The notes: generated by a model not told the origin, from the sequence alone. DNA of 64,000 bases from Strigamia acuminata (GCA_949358305.1 OX442321.1:7341605-7405604), one strand, 5' to 3'; numbered from the stretch's first letter, positions 21,916-33,865 are shown. Program-made: numbers and translations.

Positions 21916-24244
21916 CAGGGCCGTGCCGACCTATGAGGCAAAGAGGCGGCCGCCTCAGAGTGGCAAAATGACAGGGGCAGCAATTTGGACCCTAAATTTT
22001 TTTTTTTTTTTTTTTTTGCGGTAGGAGGGGGAGGGCGGCATTTTTAATGCTCGCCTCACCACAAATATTTCCTAGGAACGGCCCAGTAAGTTGTCCTGCA
22101 CAAAAACGAAGCAAACGCCATCTGACGTCCCATTACTCAAACCTTTTGCTGGCAAATGGCGTACAATTGACATTTACATTTTTGGCGGACGTTAGAACGG
22201 AGTTCAATTTGTGACTGGATATGATCTTACCCACTGCAGTATGGGGATTGACTACAATGGGAGGGATGAGACGTAAGAATGAGACAGGGACTCCAGATTA
22301 TTGTGTTTTGGCCTTTAATCATTGTCTAGGGGTTGGAGTCTCCCATCTACCCATGTGTGGCAGTGCTGTTAGGCACGCTACACCAGCAACGACAAGTCAT
22401 ACACAGGGCACGAACCCCATGGGTTACCTGGCCGATCACTAACTAGCATTCTGTCGTACTTGCCCTGTACGACACATGTGACCGCTCATGGAGGCTGTAA
22501 CAAGCACACCATCCTGTCACTCTGCATCCCAGTGGTGAATGGTGAGAGCAGCAGAGTCAGCACCAGGCATGGTTGCTCTTGCTGTCGTCGGGACCTTCGT
22601 AACACACGTCTCTCTCTGTCGGCTCCCTCTGCTCGACTCTCTCGGTCGAGCTCCCAGCTCACTTTCTCTCACCACACCACTCAGCTCCCACCCTCCCTAG
22701 GTAGGTCGGTCCACCCCGCAAGAGGGAATGACCTTAGGTGTGTGGAGTGATGCAGATCACCATGGGTGGCCAAGCGGTCACACATTTTTGGACGTTTTTA
22801 GCACGGTTTAGGTTGTTTCAGTTATTTTCGTAACGTTTTCGTTATTTTACGCAACCTTTTCGAATGTTTTCAGCAATATTCAATCGTTTTCGTTATTTTT
22901 TGCAACATTTTCAGCAATCTTCGAGGTCAAGCGGCTTTGTAAACTACTGTTTTTTAAATTTTGTATCCATTTTGCGAATCAAACTAATTAAGGGCAGAAA
23001 ACAAAAATGTCAACTTATGTCAAGTCGGAGAATATGTGATTTTAATTAATTGAACTGGCTTCAGTTTAGAGAAAAGAATGTGGTATTATTAATGGTATCA
23101 TGGTTACGGTCATGTCGTAGTGAATGTTTTACACGTATTAGTCATTGAAATTAAATTTCTTTAATGCGTCAATGTAAGAATTGATATGATATCATTTTTA
23201 AAACGTGAGGTTTGTTTGGTTGGCTTACCCTACTTACTTGTTAGTACTTACAGTTTCGAAGTTTTGTTTTGTGGAACCTTCACACTCGTTTCGTACGTAT
23301 TCAAGCAGCGATGAAAAACAAGTGTATTGATGTTGTAGACTCTTTGGCAGAAGAGTTATAGAAGATCAATGAGAATTTGAATAAATCATCACAAAGACAC
23401 CTGTGAAAATATGGAAATCGTGATTACTATAATCATCAGACCAATATCTGCTGTGTCTACCATTAAAGTGCTTTTCCAATAGAAATAATTTCTGCAAAAA
23501 TGTGGTTGACATTCTTATTGACATTTTTATGTCAACACACTACTTGTCAGGATTTCTTCGACTATGACATTTTTGAAAAACAAAAACTATTTAACTCAAA
23601 TCTCTTTAAAAATTGCAAATTATTTGTCAACATTAAACATATTTAATTAATTTTCAGGCAATAGTTTTTAAATATTTGATTAAATTCATGAGTCATCATT
23701 TGCTGGCTGATGAGTCGAAGAAAAAATCCATTAAAAAAGTCTAAAATGAAGAAATATTTATCAAAAAGGTCTAAAATGAAGAAACATTTATCAAAAAAAT
23801 GTCTGAAATACTGATATATCCAAACTCAGAATAGTTTTAATTTTAAATCTAATTTTAAAACAAGTGTTTGAAAAGCAATGTAACATTTAGCCTTGACTGA
23901 CTGCGTGGATCGATGTGTAGAGTGGAGAACCGATCGAAGCGTATGTGCCAAACTACCGCCAGACGTAGTGGCTACAGTTGTATTTTATTCGTGGTAGCCG
24001 ATGGCAACATCGATTACCATTATTAGACGTTACGCGCCTGCAGAAATCAATGGTAAACAGCTGCAGGTTTTATACTTGTACATTTTTGTAAATGATTGTA
24101 AATTTTTTTTCGAAAATATTTTCGGACATATTCGGAAATGTGATATTTTTTTGTTGTTTTTTTTTTCGGAGGGGGGCAGGTGGGGAAGGGGAGCGGCATT
24201 TTTAATACTCGCCTCACCACAGATATTTCCTAGGAACGGCCCTG
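21916..24244. mobile_element. hAT-like element with nested insertions
   Basis: Starts CAGGGCCGTGCC and ends with its inverse (GGAACGGCCCTG), and is flanked by an exact 8-bp duplication ATGGCCCC at 21908-21915 and 24245-24252, the size typical of hAT. The right-end sequence (GCATTTTTAAT.CTCGCCTCACCACA.ATATTTCCTAGGAACGG) occurs twice, at about 22030-22085 and 24193-24244, so the element contains a partial copy of itself. A family L3 LTR (22210-22784) is nested inside. No transposase frame is visible. Interior 22790-23880 is AT-rich with no gene; a 28-bp unit GTCTAAAATGAAGAAA... is duplicated near 23740-23800. Confidence 0.6.
22210..22784 (-). mobile_element. Solo LTR, family L3
   Basis: Homologous along its length to 53392-53975. 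It runs from TGTGACTGGATATG to GGTGGCCAAGCGGTCACA on the plus strand; shared internal words include GACTCCAGATT, AATC.TTGTCTAGG.GTTG, CCGCTCATGGAGG and CACCACACCACTC. TG/CA-type ends fit an LTR, oriented minus by comparison with the 13272 copy. No flanking duplication found. Small plus-strand frames inside are not conserved. Confidence 0.5.
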
Positions 24245-24551
24245 ATGGCCCCACGTAAGGGGAGAAAGAAAGGGCAAATTGGTGCGAATAGCAGAACAAT
24301 AAATATTCAGTATTCCGACCACACTATACTTGACAATGTGAGACATATAATTACGGAAATAGAACCCGAAATAAAACTTAACACAAAAATTAAATTTTTT
24401 TTAATACAAATTTACAAAGAGAAAAATATTGAAGATTGAACATTTTTATTTCCAATTTCAAATATTTTACATCGACATTAAGCTGACAATAAGCTCACAT
24501 TTCACTATAAACTACAGTAGGAAATTAAAATGATATACACAAAATGTGCTT

Positions 24552-26781
24552 TTAAAATCTCGCAATTAATAACTCCAGCAACCCAACTATGACCGACAAC
24601 AGCATTCCACAGGCAAACAGGAAGACTGGACCACGTATCTGACCAAACGAAATTGGATAGAATAAATTATCATCGCCGCAGTCTTGCAACGGATTTAAGT
24701 AACGATTAGACAAGAGGTGTAAGAATCCACATTCCTTCAACTGTATGATTCTGCCACGTTCATTAAAAAAATTAATTTATAATTAAAAGTCTGGTTTTTA
24801 GAAATATGGTACATAGTTACTTTTGATTGAAAAACTCTGTATAAGCAAAATGTTTTGAAAAAACCAGTGGCACAAATATACTGACCACGGGCTTTTCAGC
24901 AACTGTTAAACTACAGTTTGTCACTAAAAGTTCTGTTGAAACAAATCCAGCTTTTTGCCCGAATGCTGCGTCAATTCCTTCTTTCAGACTTTTCACTTTC
25001 AGATACGATGTATTGGGAAATAATCTCTGTTATGAATTAAATAAAGCATTTGGTTACTGTTATTATGATTTGTTGTTTTCAGTTAGACAAAACCTTAAAG
25101 ATTTGTTCGGAGCCACTACTCTCTAAAAAGACAGGTAAATAATCTGTATCGTGAACCATTTCCTCAAGTGAGTGGAATGGAGCTTTAATGTTAGTCGTTG
25201 CAAACAAAGCTGTCAACAGTGAAGAGTAAACAGATAAAAGCACTGTTGAAAATGTCAGAAAAAGAACGAGACAAAATTTCATAGAATGCAGTGATGGAAA
25301 TGATAAACTGCCTGAAACAAACATCAATAATGCATTGAATTAATTGCCTTCTAAAAAATGTCAATTGTACGTACCTACTACGACAATTGGCCACCAGAGG
25401 AGAATCTCGTTAATAAAACCTACTACACTTATTGAAAATGAATCACTGCTTATTGACTTTTCCATTAAAATAAGGAAAATGATTATCAAATTGACAGCAA
25501 ATGTGCTTAGCCACACATTCGAGCTGAATGCTTTCAAGAAGTTAGTCAGAGACCATTCACGGTAATCCAATTTTCGATACGCAATTTTTAAGTTTACTTC
25601 GTACAATGTAAGCGAGAACTCAACGTAGTCTCTCGCTTTTCGATTAACACCTAGATGAGTGGCAATATCTGCTGTCTAAAAAAGAAGTCAAATTATTTGA
25701 CTTACAGCTTATCTACAAATTTTATTTTTTGTGGAATCAGGGTATTATGAGCAAACAAGCTTACAAACAATACTTACTCCATGTACAATTTCCCCCATCA
25801 ATCCATCCCATTTTCCATCTCGAATTTCACCAAAAACCATCCCTTTGATTTCAGTCAACTTAAAGCTAATTTCAAAAATATAGTACAAACAAAATTCCAT
25901 CACTATGTGATCATTACCTAATATTATAATTTGAATGAAAGATGGACAACATTTGTCCAAAATAGCCATCCATTATTACTGAATTGTTTTCCTCTCTGAA
26001 GATAACATACGGCCGAAACTGCAAATTAATGTTGAAATAAAATAAAATAAAAGGGCATAGAAGAAATACAGATCTTGCAGAATCAGAATTCGTTATATGC
26101 TTGGTGTGTCTACTCACGCTTCAGTCCATGTTAATTGCTCGTAAAAATGGATGTGAACAAACTCATTGAACACGGTGCATTAACTTATTTGTTATGTATA
26201 GAAAAGTCAACGACATATCGAAATAAAACATGACGATTAATCGTCATGATTTTGTACAAATTCTACAAAATCAACGTTAGCTTAGGAAGTGCGTACCGTA
26301 AATCCTGCTACTTCAATTGGTGAATTACTCGTGTCAGGTATATTCCTTGACGGAATCTTCAATTTCATAAAATGTAAAACTCGTTAGAATGGAAATATTG
26401 TTTTTGAAAACTCGTCCAATTGTGACAATTTTGTTTCTATTAAAACACATTAAAAACCTCGTTTGGGGTTCGTGAAGGTAATGAACAGCGAATAAAAAAT
26501 GAAAATAAAGGAGTATATTGTGTAATGTCTCTTGTAGAGATTAAAAAAAGCCAAAATTGGCACTCAATGCACATCTTTACGGCGTACATACTCACTTTTA
26601 AAATATTTTTTGAAAAAATACCTAAAAGAAAATTAGAATAAGTTTAAAATTTAAGCATTGTACAAAAAACATCACCAGTCTGCAGCGGAGAAATACCAAC
26701 GGTAATTTTCGAACTCAGCTGAGTCAAATTGGTTGCGGCTGAAAAGCTTACACAGCTTACTAAGAAGAATAAATAACGCAT
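24552..26781 (-). CDS. IR-4: ionotropic receptor, nine exons, 434 aa
   Basis: Cleanest unit of the array and the reference model here. Exons (minus): 26676-26781, 26596-26621, 26297-26356, 25918-26018, 25778-25865, 25375-25675, 25094-25311, 24821-25026, 24552-24750; 1305 nt, all splice sites GT-AG, no stops. Signal peptide MRYLFFLVSCVSFSAA leads after about 50 residues to S1 (FRPYVIFREENNSVIMDGYF; RDGKWDGLMGEIVHG; NRKARDYVEFS). M1 is VWLSTFAVNLIIIFLIL, pore loop around LLWWPIVVVG, M2 is STVLLSVYSSLLTALFAT, S2 starts HSLEEMVHDTDYLP and includes NCSLTVAEKPVVS; M4 is GMLLSVIVGLLELLIARF. Total length is short for an IR because no amino-terminal domain exists. Introns are about 50-120 bp except the 0.3-kb introns 2 and 3. 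Ligand unknown. Confidence 0.85.
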
Positions 26782-27640
26782 AAAAATGGCTCTTTGCCCA
26801 CTTACTCAACTCACTTACATAGAACTGCATACAAATGCAACATCTTCGAAATCAAACAGGAGAATTCAACCAGAATTTTGACAACTTGCTGAAAGATTCT
26901 GACAACAAAGATCACAAGACTACTTGTACGTACACTTAAAGCTACTTTTTAGGCAAATAAAAATTTGAACAGGGCTTGAGAGCGAACAACTTAATACAAA
27001 TTAATAATGAATGAAACTGTGCTATTGATTAATAAATTATTTATTTTTTTAATATCACAATATAGGTCCGAAACATTTTGGCATAAATGTAGTAATTTGC
27101 CGCTATATTGCCTTCACGTGTATTGTCCAGTGTTCCGAAGGTCTGACACAGTAAATATAGTAATCAGCTGCTTTTTCCAATAAACAATTATACCACGGCG
27201 CAAAATTGCTAAGGTCCGTCCCATGTGCACTATTGAATTTCGTTCAGCTAAAATTCCGCTTATAATTAATGTTCGTGAGCGATGAAAATGTTGTCAAAAG
27301 CTTGATCAATAAGTCATTATAACTAAGTAAAAAAAAATTCTAAACAAGCATTTTTTGAAAATATCTGACGAAAACAAGTAAACGCTGGCAGCTTTTTATT
27401 TATAATTTTTCCACTATTTTACAACCTCAATATCAATTTAATATTAAGATCACATTGTGGTATTAGTTGCGATGACAAATTCAGCTGCAGAGATTGGTCG
27501 AGATCAACACACAGGAAAGAGCCAAGACTGTGGAAAGTGACGAAAGAGAAGAATATATGGTGGACATGACAAATTTTACAAGACTTAAATTACAGCAGGA
27601 GGTTGAATGTCATTGTTAATGAAATTTATTTTCGTTCAAT
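26782..27640. other. IR-4 upstream spacer
   Basis: Homologous to the 5' flanks of IR-1, IR-6 and IR-9 (CACGTGTATTGTCCAGTGTTC, then ATATCTGACGAAAACAAG, then GCTGCAGAGATTGGTCGAG). At about 27640 it is joined directly to the middle of IR-5 exon 6, a deletion junction. No gene. Confidence 0.65.
26837..26856 (-). promoter_or_regulatory. Conserved block upstream of IR-4 start
   Basis: GCAACATCTTCGAAATCAAA on the plus strand, about 56 bp upstream of the start codon, the same spacing as in IR-1, IR-6 and IR-8. Role inferred only from position and conservation. Confidence 0.4.
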
Positions 27641-28850
27641 TATTCGTTCATTTATAAAACCAAATACACTTATTGACGATGTGTTTATTCTTATTGAATA
27701 TGAATTGTCCATTAAAATAAGGAAAATGATCATCAAGTTGACAGCAAATATGCTCAGCCACACATTTCTGCTGAATGCTTTCAAGAAGGAGGTCAAAGCC
27801 AGTTCTCGGTAATCCAATTTCCGATAAAGAATTTTAAAGTCTGCTTCGAACAATGAAGGCGAGATGTCAACATAGTCTCTCCTCGTCCGAATAAGAGATA
27901 CAGAAGTAATATCCGCTTTCTAAAAAATATTACATACGGAGAAATTATTTGAAAAGCTTATCAGCAAAAAAGCTGATATTATTTTTGAATAATCAAGGTA
28001 ATATTGGCAAACAGGCTTATAAATAATACTTACTCCTTGTACCACATCACCCATTTGTCCGTACTACTTTCCATCTCGAATTTGACCAATGCCGTCTTTG
28101 TTATCAAGCATCTCAAAGCTAATTTTTTATTAAAATTAATCAAAATTACATCATATATGACTATACTGTATTACCTAATATTAAATTTTGTATGAAATAT
28201 GGATAGTACTTGTCCAACATAACCTTCCATTATCACTCTATTGTTTACCTTTCTCATCAAAATGAAGGGTGGATACTGCAAATGTGATGAAAAAGAAAAG
28301 AAAAAGTAAAGACATTGCAGAATCAGAATTTAAATTCTACCGCTAAGGGCTGATAATTTGTAATTTATATTTCTAAATTATTGTAAGTCCCTTACGTACG
28401 AACTAAGCCTAGTTCGGCTCTAAGTACGTGTTCGCAAGTCGAATTGTTCGTAAGTCCAGCAAAGGTGTACAACGTGAAAAAATTGTTAATCCTAATTTTT
28501 CAAAAATATGTTTAATCTTACTTAGGGGCATACTGTGCGAGACACACGAACAACTCAAAATTGAAGTTCGTATCTCTGAAAGTTCGTAAGAGACTTACTG
28601 TAAGCTTACACTGAGCTTAGTTTATCAACACACGGCTCAGTTCATTATTAACTGCTCGTAAAGATTCATTTGTCAACGACATATCAAAATGAAACATGAC
28701 GATTGGTTACATTGAAATTCTATAAAATCGTAGCGTTTGAAGTCTCCGTACCGTATGACCTGTTACTTTAATTGGTGTATAACTCATCTCTGACGAATTG
28801 ATTGCGGCTGCAAAGCATATACAGCTTACTAAGTTGAATAAATAACACAT
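27640..28850 (-). pseudogene. IR-5: 5' fragment of an ionotropic receptor gene
   Basis: A near copy of the 5' half of IR-7. Exons: 28752-28850 (fused first exon, MCYLFNLVSCICFAAA), 28175-28275, 28034-28118, and a partial exon 6 from 27919 to about 27648. The rest of exon 6 and exons 7-9 (pore, M2, S2, M4) are gone; the remnant abuts spacer sequence. A second lesion is TAG (28064-28066) in place of the Trp codon of DGKWYGQMGD. IR-7 has TGG there, so this stop arose after the two copies split. Confidence 0.85.
28337..28607. mobile_element. About 271-bp MITE-like insertion
   Basis: Present here but absent from the duplicate segment at about 45370 (TTTAAATTACACTGAGC). It has imperfect inverted motifs: GTAAGTCCCTTACG near 28383 and CGTAAGAGACTTACTGTAAG near 28585. 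The latter, read inverted, gives CAGTAAGTCTCTTACGAAC, like pogo/Tigger ends. Exact ends and duplication not resolved. Confidence 0.5.
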
Positions 28851-29722
28851 GAAAATGGCTTTTTGTCCCCTGATTCACCTCAACTTACATAGAAGTGCAC
28901 ACAAATGCAACATCTTCGAAATTAAACAAAAGAGTTAAACTACATAGTGTCTTCAATATGCTGATAGCTGCTAACAGCAAAACTCACAAGATTAAGCAAA
29001 ATCGAGATTTGAGCTGTGTTTAAAAGTGAACAAATTAAAACAAATTAAAAATAAATTTTACTATCGATTAATACATCTGCTTTATGCCGCTAAAGACACA
29101 AAACGAATTTCTTGCTGTTGTAACGTTAATACAGAAAAAAATATAAACATACAAACGCATTTTTTTCTTATTCTTCTTACACAATGCACATAAATGCATC
29201 TTCGAATTGCTGAAAGATACTGTAGAATGCAGACTAAAATCTTCATACTCGTGAATGAGAAACAACAAGCAATGTACTGCAGTCGACTGTTTAAACACGA
29301 AAAGAAAATGACGTACAAGTTTAATTCTATTTTCCTCAGTGACATAAAGGTAGTTGATATATCGATTAAACTACATACGTTTTTATGTATGTACACAGTT
29401 TCGAGTCAAACTTAACGACTCGAGTTGAAACTGATGTTTACACGGCAAGATTAATCGTTTTTTGCTGCGGACTGTCAACCAAATGACAGTTTGTCCGAGA
29501 TCAATTTACGTTTCTTTTACATTCATACGATAAATTTAAAATGTCATGTCGGGTAGTAAACGGTAACGACTGTTTGCTAGCTAACATTTGCACGCGTGTT
29601 TTGAATCCTCCACACATTATTTTCCGTATAATTTTTTATTTGTACATTTCGCTATATTTTTTGTAACTACACGGTACGGTAGTACCGCTTAATGTTAAAA
29701 TATAAAAATGTATCTGAAAATT
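28851..29722. other. IR-5 upstream spacer, left of Copia-2
   Basis: Nearly identical to 45629-46490 (for example GTCGGGTAGTAAACGGTAACG and CACGGTACGGTAGTACCGC in both). Contains ATGCATCTTCGAATTGCTGA. The 60-104 aa frames on both strands here recur at 34956-35190 and 45821-46183 because the DNA is duplicated, not because the reading is constrained. Confidence 0.65.
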
Positions 29723-29928
29723 TGTTATGCTGGGGCATCACGTTGAAATAAAGGAGAGGTTTTTAAAGTGGAAAACAAAACACACGTCTTTACTCGTGGG
29801 TAAAATACAAGCAAGTGAGGAGTAATACAAAATTGTCATGGTAACGCTTTTACAACAATGTAACAGTATGATATAGCAGTAACACGTTCTTAACAATGAA
29901 CTCAACATCACATTAACATAACTTAACA
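29723..29928 (-). repeat. Copia-2 3' LTR
   Basis: 206 bp; on the minus strand it runs TGTTAAGTTATG to CATAACA. Identical by eye to the 5' LTR. Confidence 0.92.
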
Positions 29929-29947
29929 TTACTTCCCCTGAAACCCA

Positions 29948-32900
29948 TTATGCCCTGATAATTGGTTTCACACCTAATAATTCTCTGAAATTACTTAATT
30001 TCACTTTATCTAAAGGCTTTGTCAATAAATCAGCTTCATTGTTCTCGGTTGGAACAAATTCCAATTTGACTCGTTTCGCCTTTATCTGTTCTCTGATGTA
30101 GTGGTACCGGACGTCAATATGTTTTGATCTCCGGTTCTCCACATTGCTTTGTGCAAAAACTTTAGCTGGTTGGTTGTCGCATCTCATGATTGTTGGTCCT
30201 CCGATCAACGTTGACAAATCCAACTCTTCGATCAGTCGTCGCATCCATACAATGTCTTTCGAACAATTGCACATCGAGATGTACTCGGCTTCCATGCTGC
30301 TGGTGGCTACGACCTTCTGCTTGCTGCTCTGCCATATTACTAAATTCTCGGCTAGTTTCAGCAAAGTTCCGCTGTAAGATCTTCGGTTAATCTTGCAATT
30401 CGCCCAATCTGCGTCTGCGAATGCAGTCAAAAATCCTTTATTCTCATTGTAAACCAATCCGTGTTTCTTGGTTCCCGACAGATATCGTAGAATGCGTTTG
30501 GCCATTTGCCAGTGATTGGTTTTTGGTTTGCTGTTAAATTGTGCTAACACATTTACAGCGTGTGAAATGTCCGGTCTCGTACTGTTGGCCAAGTAAGATA
30601 AGCTGCCAATTACCTCTCTATAAGGCTCGACCGTCAGATCTTCAAATTCTTCTGGCTCTTTCTTATTGTTGTCAGTACATTTCACCATTGGTGTCGCCAT
30701 TGGTTTTGAATCAGTCATGTTGAATCTCTTCAGGATTTTCTCAACATATTTTTCTTGCGTTAAAAACATGTTTCCGTTTTTATCCCGTCCAAATTCGATT
30801 CCTAACATGTACTTCAGAGTTCCAAGTTCTTTGATTTCAAAACATTTACGCAGTCTCTTTTTGATTTCTCGACACATGTTTTCTGATTGTCCGGCTATCA
30901 CCATGTCGTCGACGTAAACCCCGATAATTCCGCGTTCGTTTCCTATTTGAATCCAATAAACACACGCGTCGGAAAAACAACGTTTGAAACCCTGTTTCTC
31001 GAGTTCCTCGTCCAACTTGTCATTCCACGCACGTCCTGATTGTTTTAATCCGTATAACGACTTGATTAGTCTGCACACTTTGTTTTTCCATTTTCCCACT
31101 AAGCCTTCGGGAATTTCCATGTAGACTTCTTCTTCGAGTATACCATTTAAGTATGCTGTCGTTACATCAACTTGTTCCAACACCCAACCCAAAATTACAG
31201 CTATAGCAATTATGAGTCGCATTGTCGCAATTCCGGCCACTGGAGAATATGTCTCGGTATAATCATGACCGTAGCGCTGTGTAAATCCTTTGGCAACTAA
31301 GCGCGCTTTATACCGCTCAACTGAACCATCTGGGTTTTGTTTGACTCGAAACACCCATTTACAGCCAATCGCTTTGCTGTCTTTTGGTAAATCCGTAATC
31401 TCCCATGTTTCATTCTTGTGTAAGCTGTTTAATTCGTCATCTATTGCGGTTTGCCATTTCGTTGCGTCCTTGGAATTCAATGCCTTTTGGTAGGTAGAAG
31501 GTTCTTCAAAATGACAAAACATTGCTGTTCCTATCAAATCCTCTTCATCTTCCTCCTCAGCATCTTCCGTTTCTGCAACTTCCGGTTCCGCTTGTTGTTG
31601 CACCTGACTTCGGAGAATCATCTTTGTTGGTTCGTACTGTTTTTGAACGGCTTCAGCTTTTGTCGGTCGTCCACGTTTTGGTTTTGCCGCTGGCGGAACT
31701 TGTTTCGGTTCGTCGAAAGTGAGAGTCATTACTTCCTTCGCGTCCAGTTCATCCGTTTCGTTGAATCCGAATTCATTTTCTTTGAACACGACGTCACGTG
31801 AAGTCATCACTTTTCTTTTCTTGGTATTCCACAACCGATATGTCTTCTCCCCGGCTGAATACCCAAGAAATATGCATTTTTCTCCGCGATTGTCCAATTT
31901 TCTTCTTTTGGCCGCGGGAACGTGCATCACTGCATTGCAGCCAAACACTCTTAAGTGTTTCACGGATGGCGTTCGCCCGTACCAAACTTCATACGGCGTT
32001 TTCCCAGTGATTTGTGTCACTGTCCGGTTTCTCACGTAAACTGCAGTATTGACTGCTTCAGCCCAAAAATCTGCACCCAATTGCGTTTGGATCAAACTTG
32101 ACCGCACCAGATCCAGCAATGTCCGGTTTAATCTCTCAGAAATTCCATTTTGTTCTGGGGTGTACACTGCGGTGCGTTGATGAGAAATTCCTTTCTCCTT
32201 CAGGAAACGGTCAAATTCTTCGTTGCAGTATTCGAGCCCGTTATCCGTTCGCAAGGCTTTTATTTTCTTCCCCGTTTTTCTCTCCATTCTCGTCATGTAA
32301 TCTTGAAATTTTTCAAGCGCTTCAGATTTGTGGGTCAGAAAGTAGACATCTATTTTCCTTGACTTATCATCAATAAACGTAATGTAGTAACGATGCCCTC
32401 CCTTGCTCTTTGTTTGAAGTGGACCCGCAATGTCCGAATGGATCAAATCCAGTACTTCGGATGCCAACTTCCGTTCTTCCTTGTTGAATGGTTTTCGGGT
32501 GGATTTTCCTTGGAGACATGAATCACATTTGCTGATTGCATCTTTGTTGATCTCCAATCCCCTGACTTTGTCTTTTTCGGCCATCTTTTGTAGACTGTCC
32601 AAAGACACGTGCATGTATCTTTGATGCCAAATTTCGTTTTTGGTCGCTTCCGTTGTCGCCGTCATCCCGTGATGTGACGCCTCGTTGACCAGATACATTC
32701 TGTTTTCTCTCTTCGCTCGAAGAATCACGACATCCTTTGAATTCATCACGTTGCAAAATCCGTTCTTGAATGACAACCAGTAGCCTTTTGCTTCCAGTTG
32801 CGCGACGGAGAGTAAATTCATCGTCACTTCCGGCACGTAAAGTACTTCTTTTAAAATCGTTGGTACTGTCTGCCCATCGTACACGAAATCTACGTTGATG

Positions 32901-33865
32901 TCCCCTTGAGCTTCTACTTTGACCTTCTTTCCGTTTGCGATATTTATTTCCGCCACTTTGGGATTTTGAAGTTCCAAAAATTTCCCTTTCTGCGCTGTCA
33001 TGTGATGACTCGCTCCTGAATCGATCACCCAAACGTCCTTATCCGCTCGCGCCGCAAATGCCGACATAACATTGGCCTTCTTGTGGTCACTGGAATTCTT
33101 GGACTCAGCGCTTCTTTCCTTCTTGGGCTTGTGGCAGTCCCGCGCATAATGGCCAAATTTGTTACAATTGTAACATTTGATCTTTTTAAGATCACGTTGC
33201 TGTGGAATCTTGTTCGCAATTAGCACAGCCGAATCCCGTTTGGTATTGTCTGAAGTCTCTCTTCTTGAAGACTCCGCCAATATCATGTCTTTTATTTTGT
33301 TCGACGTGAAATCCGCTTTTGCAATCGTGTGTACTGACGTAATCAGTCCTTCGTATTCTTTGGTCAAACCACATAACATGGCCCAAGCCAAATCTGTGTC
33401 CCCGACCGTTTGGCCCGCATTCGTTAATCTCTCGGAGCATTCGGACACTCTCATGAGATACTTGTCCATATTTTCACCGGTCTGCTTCACTGTTGAGTAA
33501 AGTTCTCGGCGAAGTTGGACGATGCGTAACGAGTTCGTCGGTTCGTAGACTTCTTTCAGTCGATCCCAAGCTTCTTTTGGACTCTTCAACCCCCGTATGT
33601 GAGATTGCTGCTGTGTTTTAATAGTCAGACCGATTATTGAAAAAGCTTTATTGGTCAACTCTGACAATTTTGTTGGATCAGCTTCTTTTTCAGTCCCATC
33701 AACTACAGCCCAAAGTTTCTTCTCGGTTAGTAGTAGTTTGACACTGAATGCCCATGACAAATAGTTAGATCCGTCCATTTTTTCAATCCCGTAGGACGTA
33801 ATGCCTGATGATGACGTCGTATCTGTCATCTCGTTTCGGAAAATTTTCAAAATTGCAAATAGCAC
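29948..33865 (-). CDS. Copia-2 Gag-Pol polyprotein, 1305 aa
   Basis: Complete copia polyprotein in one frame. Order: Gag with MDGSNYLSWAFSVKLLL near residue 30; CCHC knuckle CYNCNKFGHYARDC near 231; aspartic protease DSGASHHM near 282; GAG-pre-integrase segment with IWHQRYMHVSLDSLQKM; integrase core (HSDIAGP, RTDNGLEYCN, PEQNGISERLNRT, the DDE set); reverse transcriptase with KARLVAKGFTQRYG, DVTTAYLNG, SLYGLKQSGRAWN and the catalytic YVDD near 983; RNase H with ADADWANC, SSMEAEYISM and KHIDVRYHYIREQI. It acts in cytoplasmic particles to copy and insert the element. No lesion seen. The first ATG is at 33865; a second (MTDTTSSS) 12 codons later may be the real start. Confidence 0.95.
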   Translation of the reverse strand: MLFAILKIFRNEMTDTTSSSGITSYGIEKMDGSNYLSWAFSVKLLLTEKKLWAVVDGTEKEADPTKLSELTNKAFSIIGLTIKTQQQSHIRGLKSPKEAWDRLKEVYEPTNSLRIVQLRRELYSTVKQTGENMDKYLMRVSECSERLTNAGQTVGDTDLAWAMLCGLTKEYEGLITSVHTIAKADFTSNKIKDMILAESSRRETSDNTKRDSAVLIANKIPQQRDLKKIKCYNCNKFGHYARDCHKPKKERSAESKNSSDHKKANVMSAFAARADKDVWVIDSGASHHMTAQKGKFLELQNPKVAEINIANGKKVKVEAQGDINVDFVYDGQTVPTILKEVLYVPEVTMNLLSVAQLEAKGYWLSFKNGFCNVMNSKDVVILRAKRENRMYLVNEASHHGMTATTEATKNEIWHQRYMHVSLDSLQKMAEKDKVRGLEINKDAISKCDSCLQGKSTRKPFNKEERKLASEVLDLIHSDIAGPLQTKSKGGHRYYITFIDDKSRKIDVYFLTHKSEALEKFQDYMTRMERKTGKKIKALRTDNGLEYCNEEFDRFLKEKGISHQRTAVYTPEQNGISERLNRTLLDLVRSSLIQTQLGADFWAEAVNTAVYVRNRTVTQITGKTPYEVWYGRTPSVKHLRVFGCNAVMHVPAAKRRKLDNRGEKCIFLGYSAGEKTYRLWNTKKRKVMTSRDVVFKENEFGFNETDELDAKEVMTLTFDEPKQVPPAAKPKRGRPTKAEAVQKQYEPTKMILRSQVQQQAEPEVAETEDAEEEDEEDLIGTAMFCHFEEPSTYQKALNSKDATKWQTAIDDELNSLHKNETWEITDLPKDSKAIGCKWVFRVKQNPDGSVERYKARLVAKGFTQRYGHDYTETYSPVAGIATMRLIIAIAVILGWVLEQVDVTTAYLNGILEEEVYMEIPEGLVGKWKNKVCRLIKSLYGLKQSGRAWNDKLDEELEKQGFKRCFSDACVYWIQIGNERGIIGVYVDDMVIAGQSENMCREIKKRLRKCFEIKELGTLKYMLGIEFGRDKNGNMFLTQEKYVEKILKRFNMTDSKPMATPMVKCTDNNKKEPEEFEDLTVEPYREVIGSLSYLANSTRPDISHAVNVLAQFNSKPKTNHWQMAKRILRYLSGTKKHGLVYNENKGFLTAFADADWANCKINRRSYSGTLLKLAENLVIWQSSKQKVVATSSMEAEYISMCNCSKDIVWMRRLIEELDLSTLIGGPTIMRCDNQPAKVFAQSNVENRRSKHIDVRYHYIREQIKAKRVKLEFVPTENNEADLLTKPLDKVKLSNFRELLGVKPIIRA

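Noticed and set aside
28880-29415. Cluster of 60-104 aa frames on both strands, repeated at 34956 and 45821
   Set aside because: They recur because the spacer DNA is duplicated; both strands are equally open and no start or domain is convincing.
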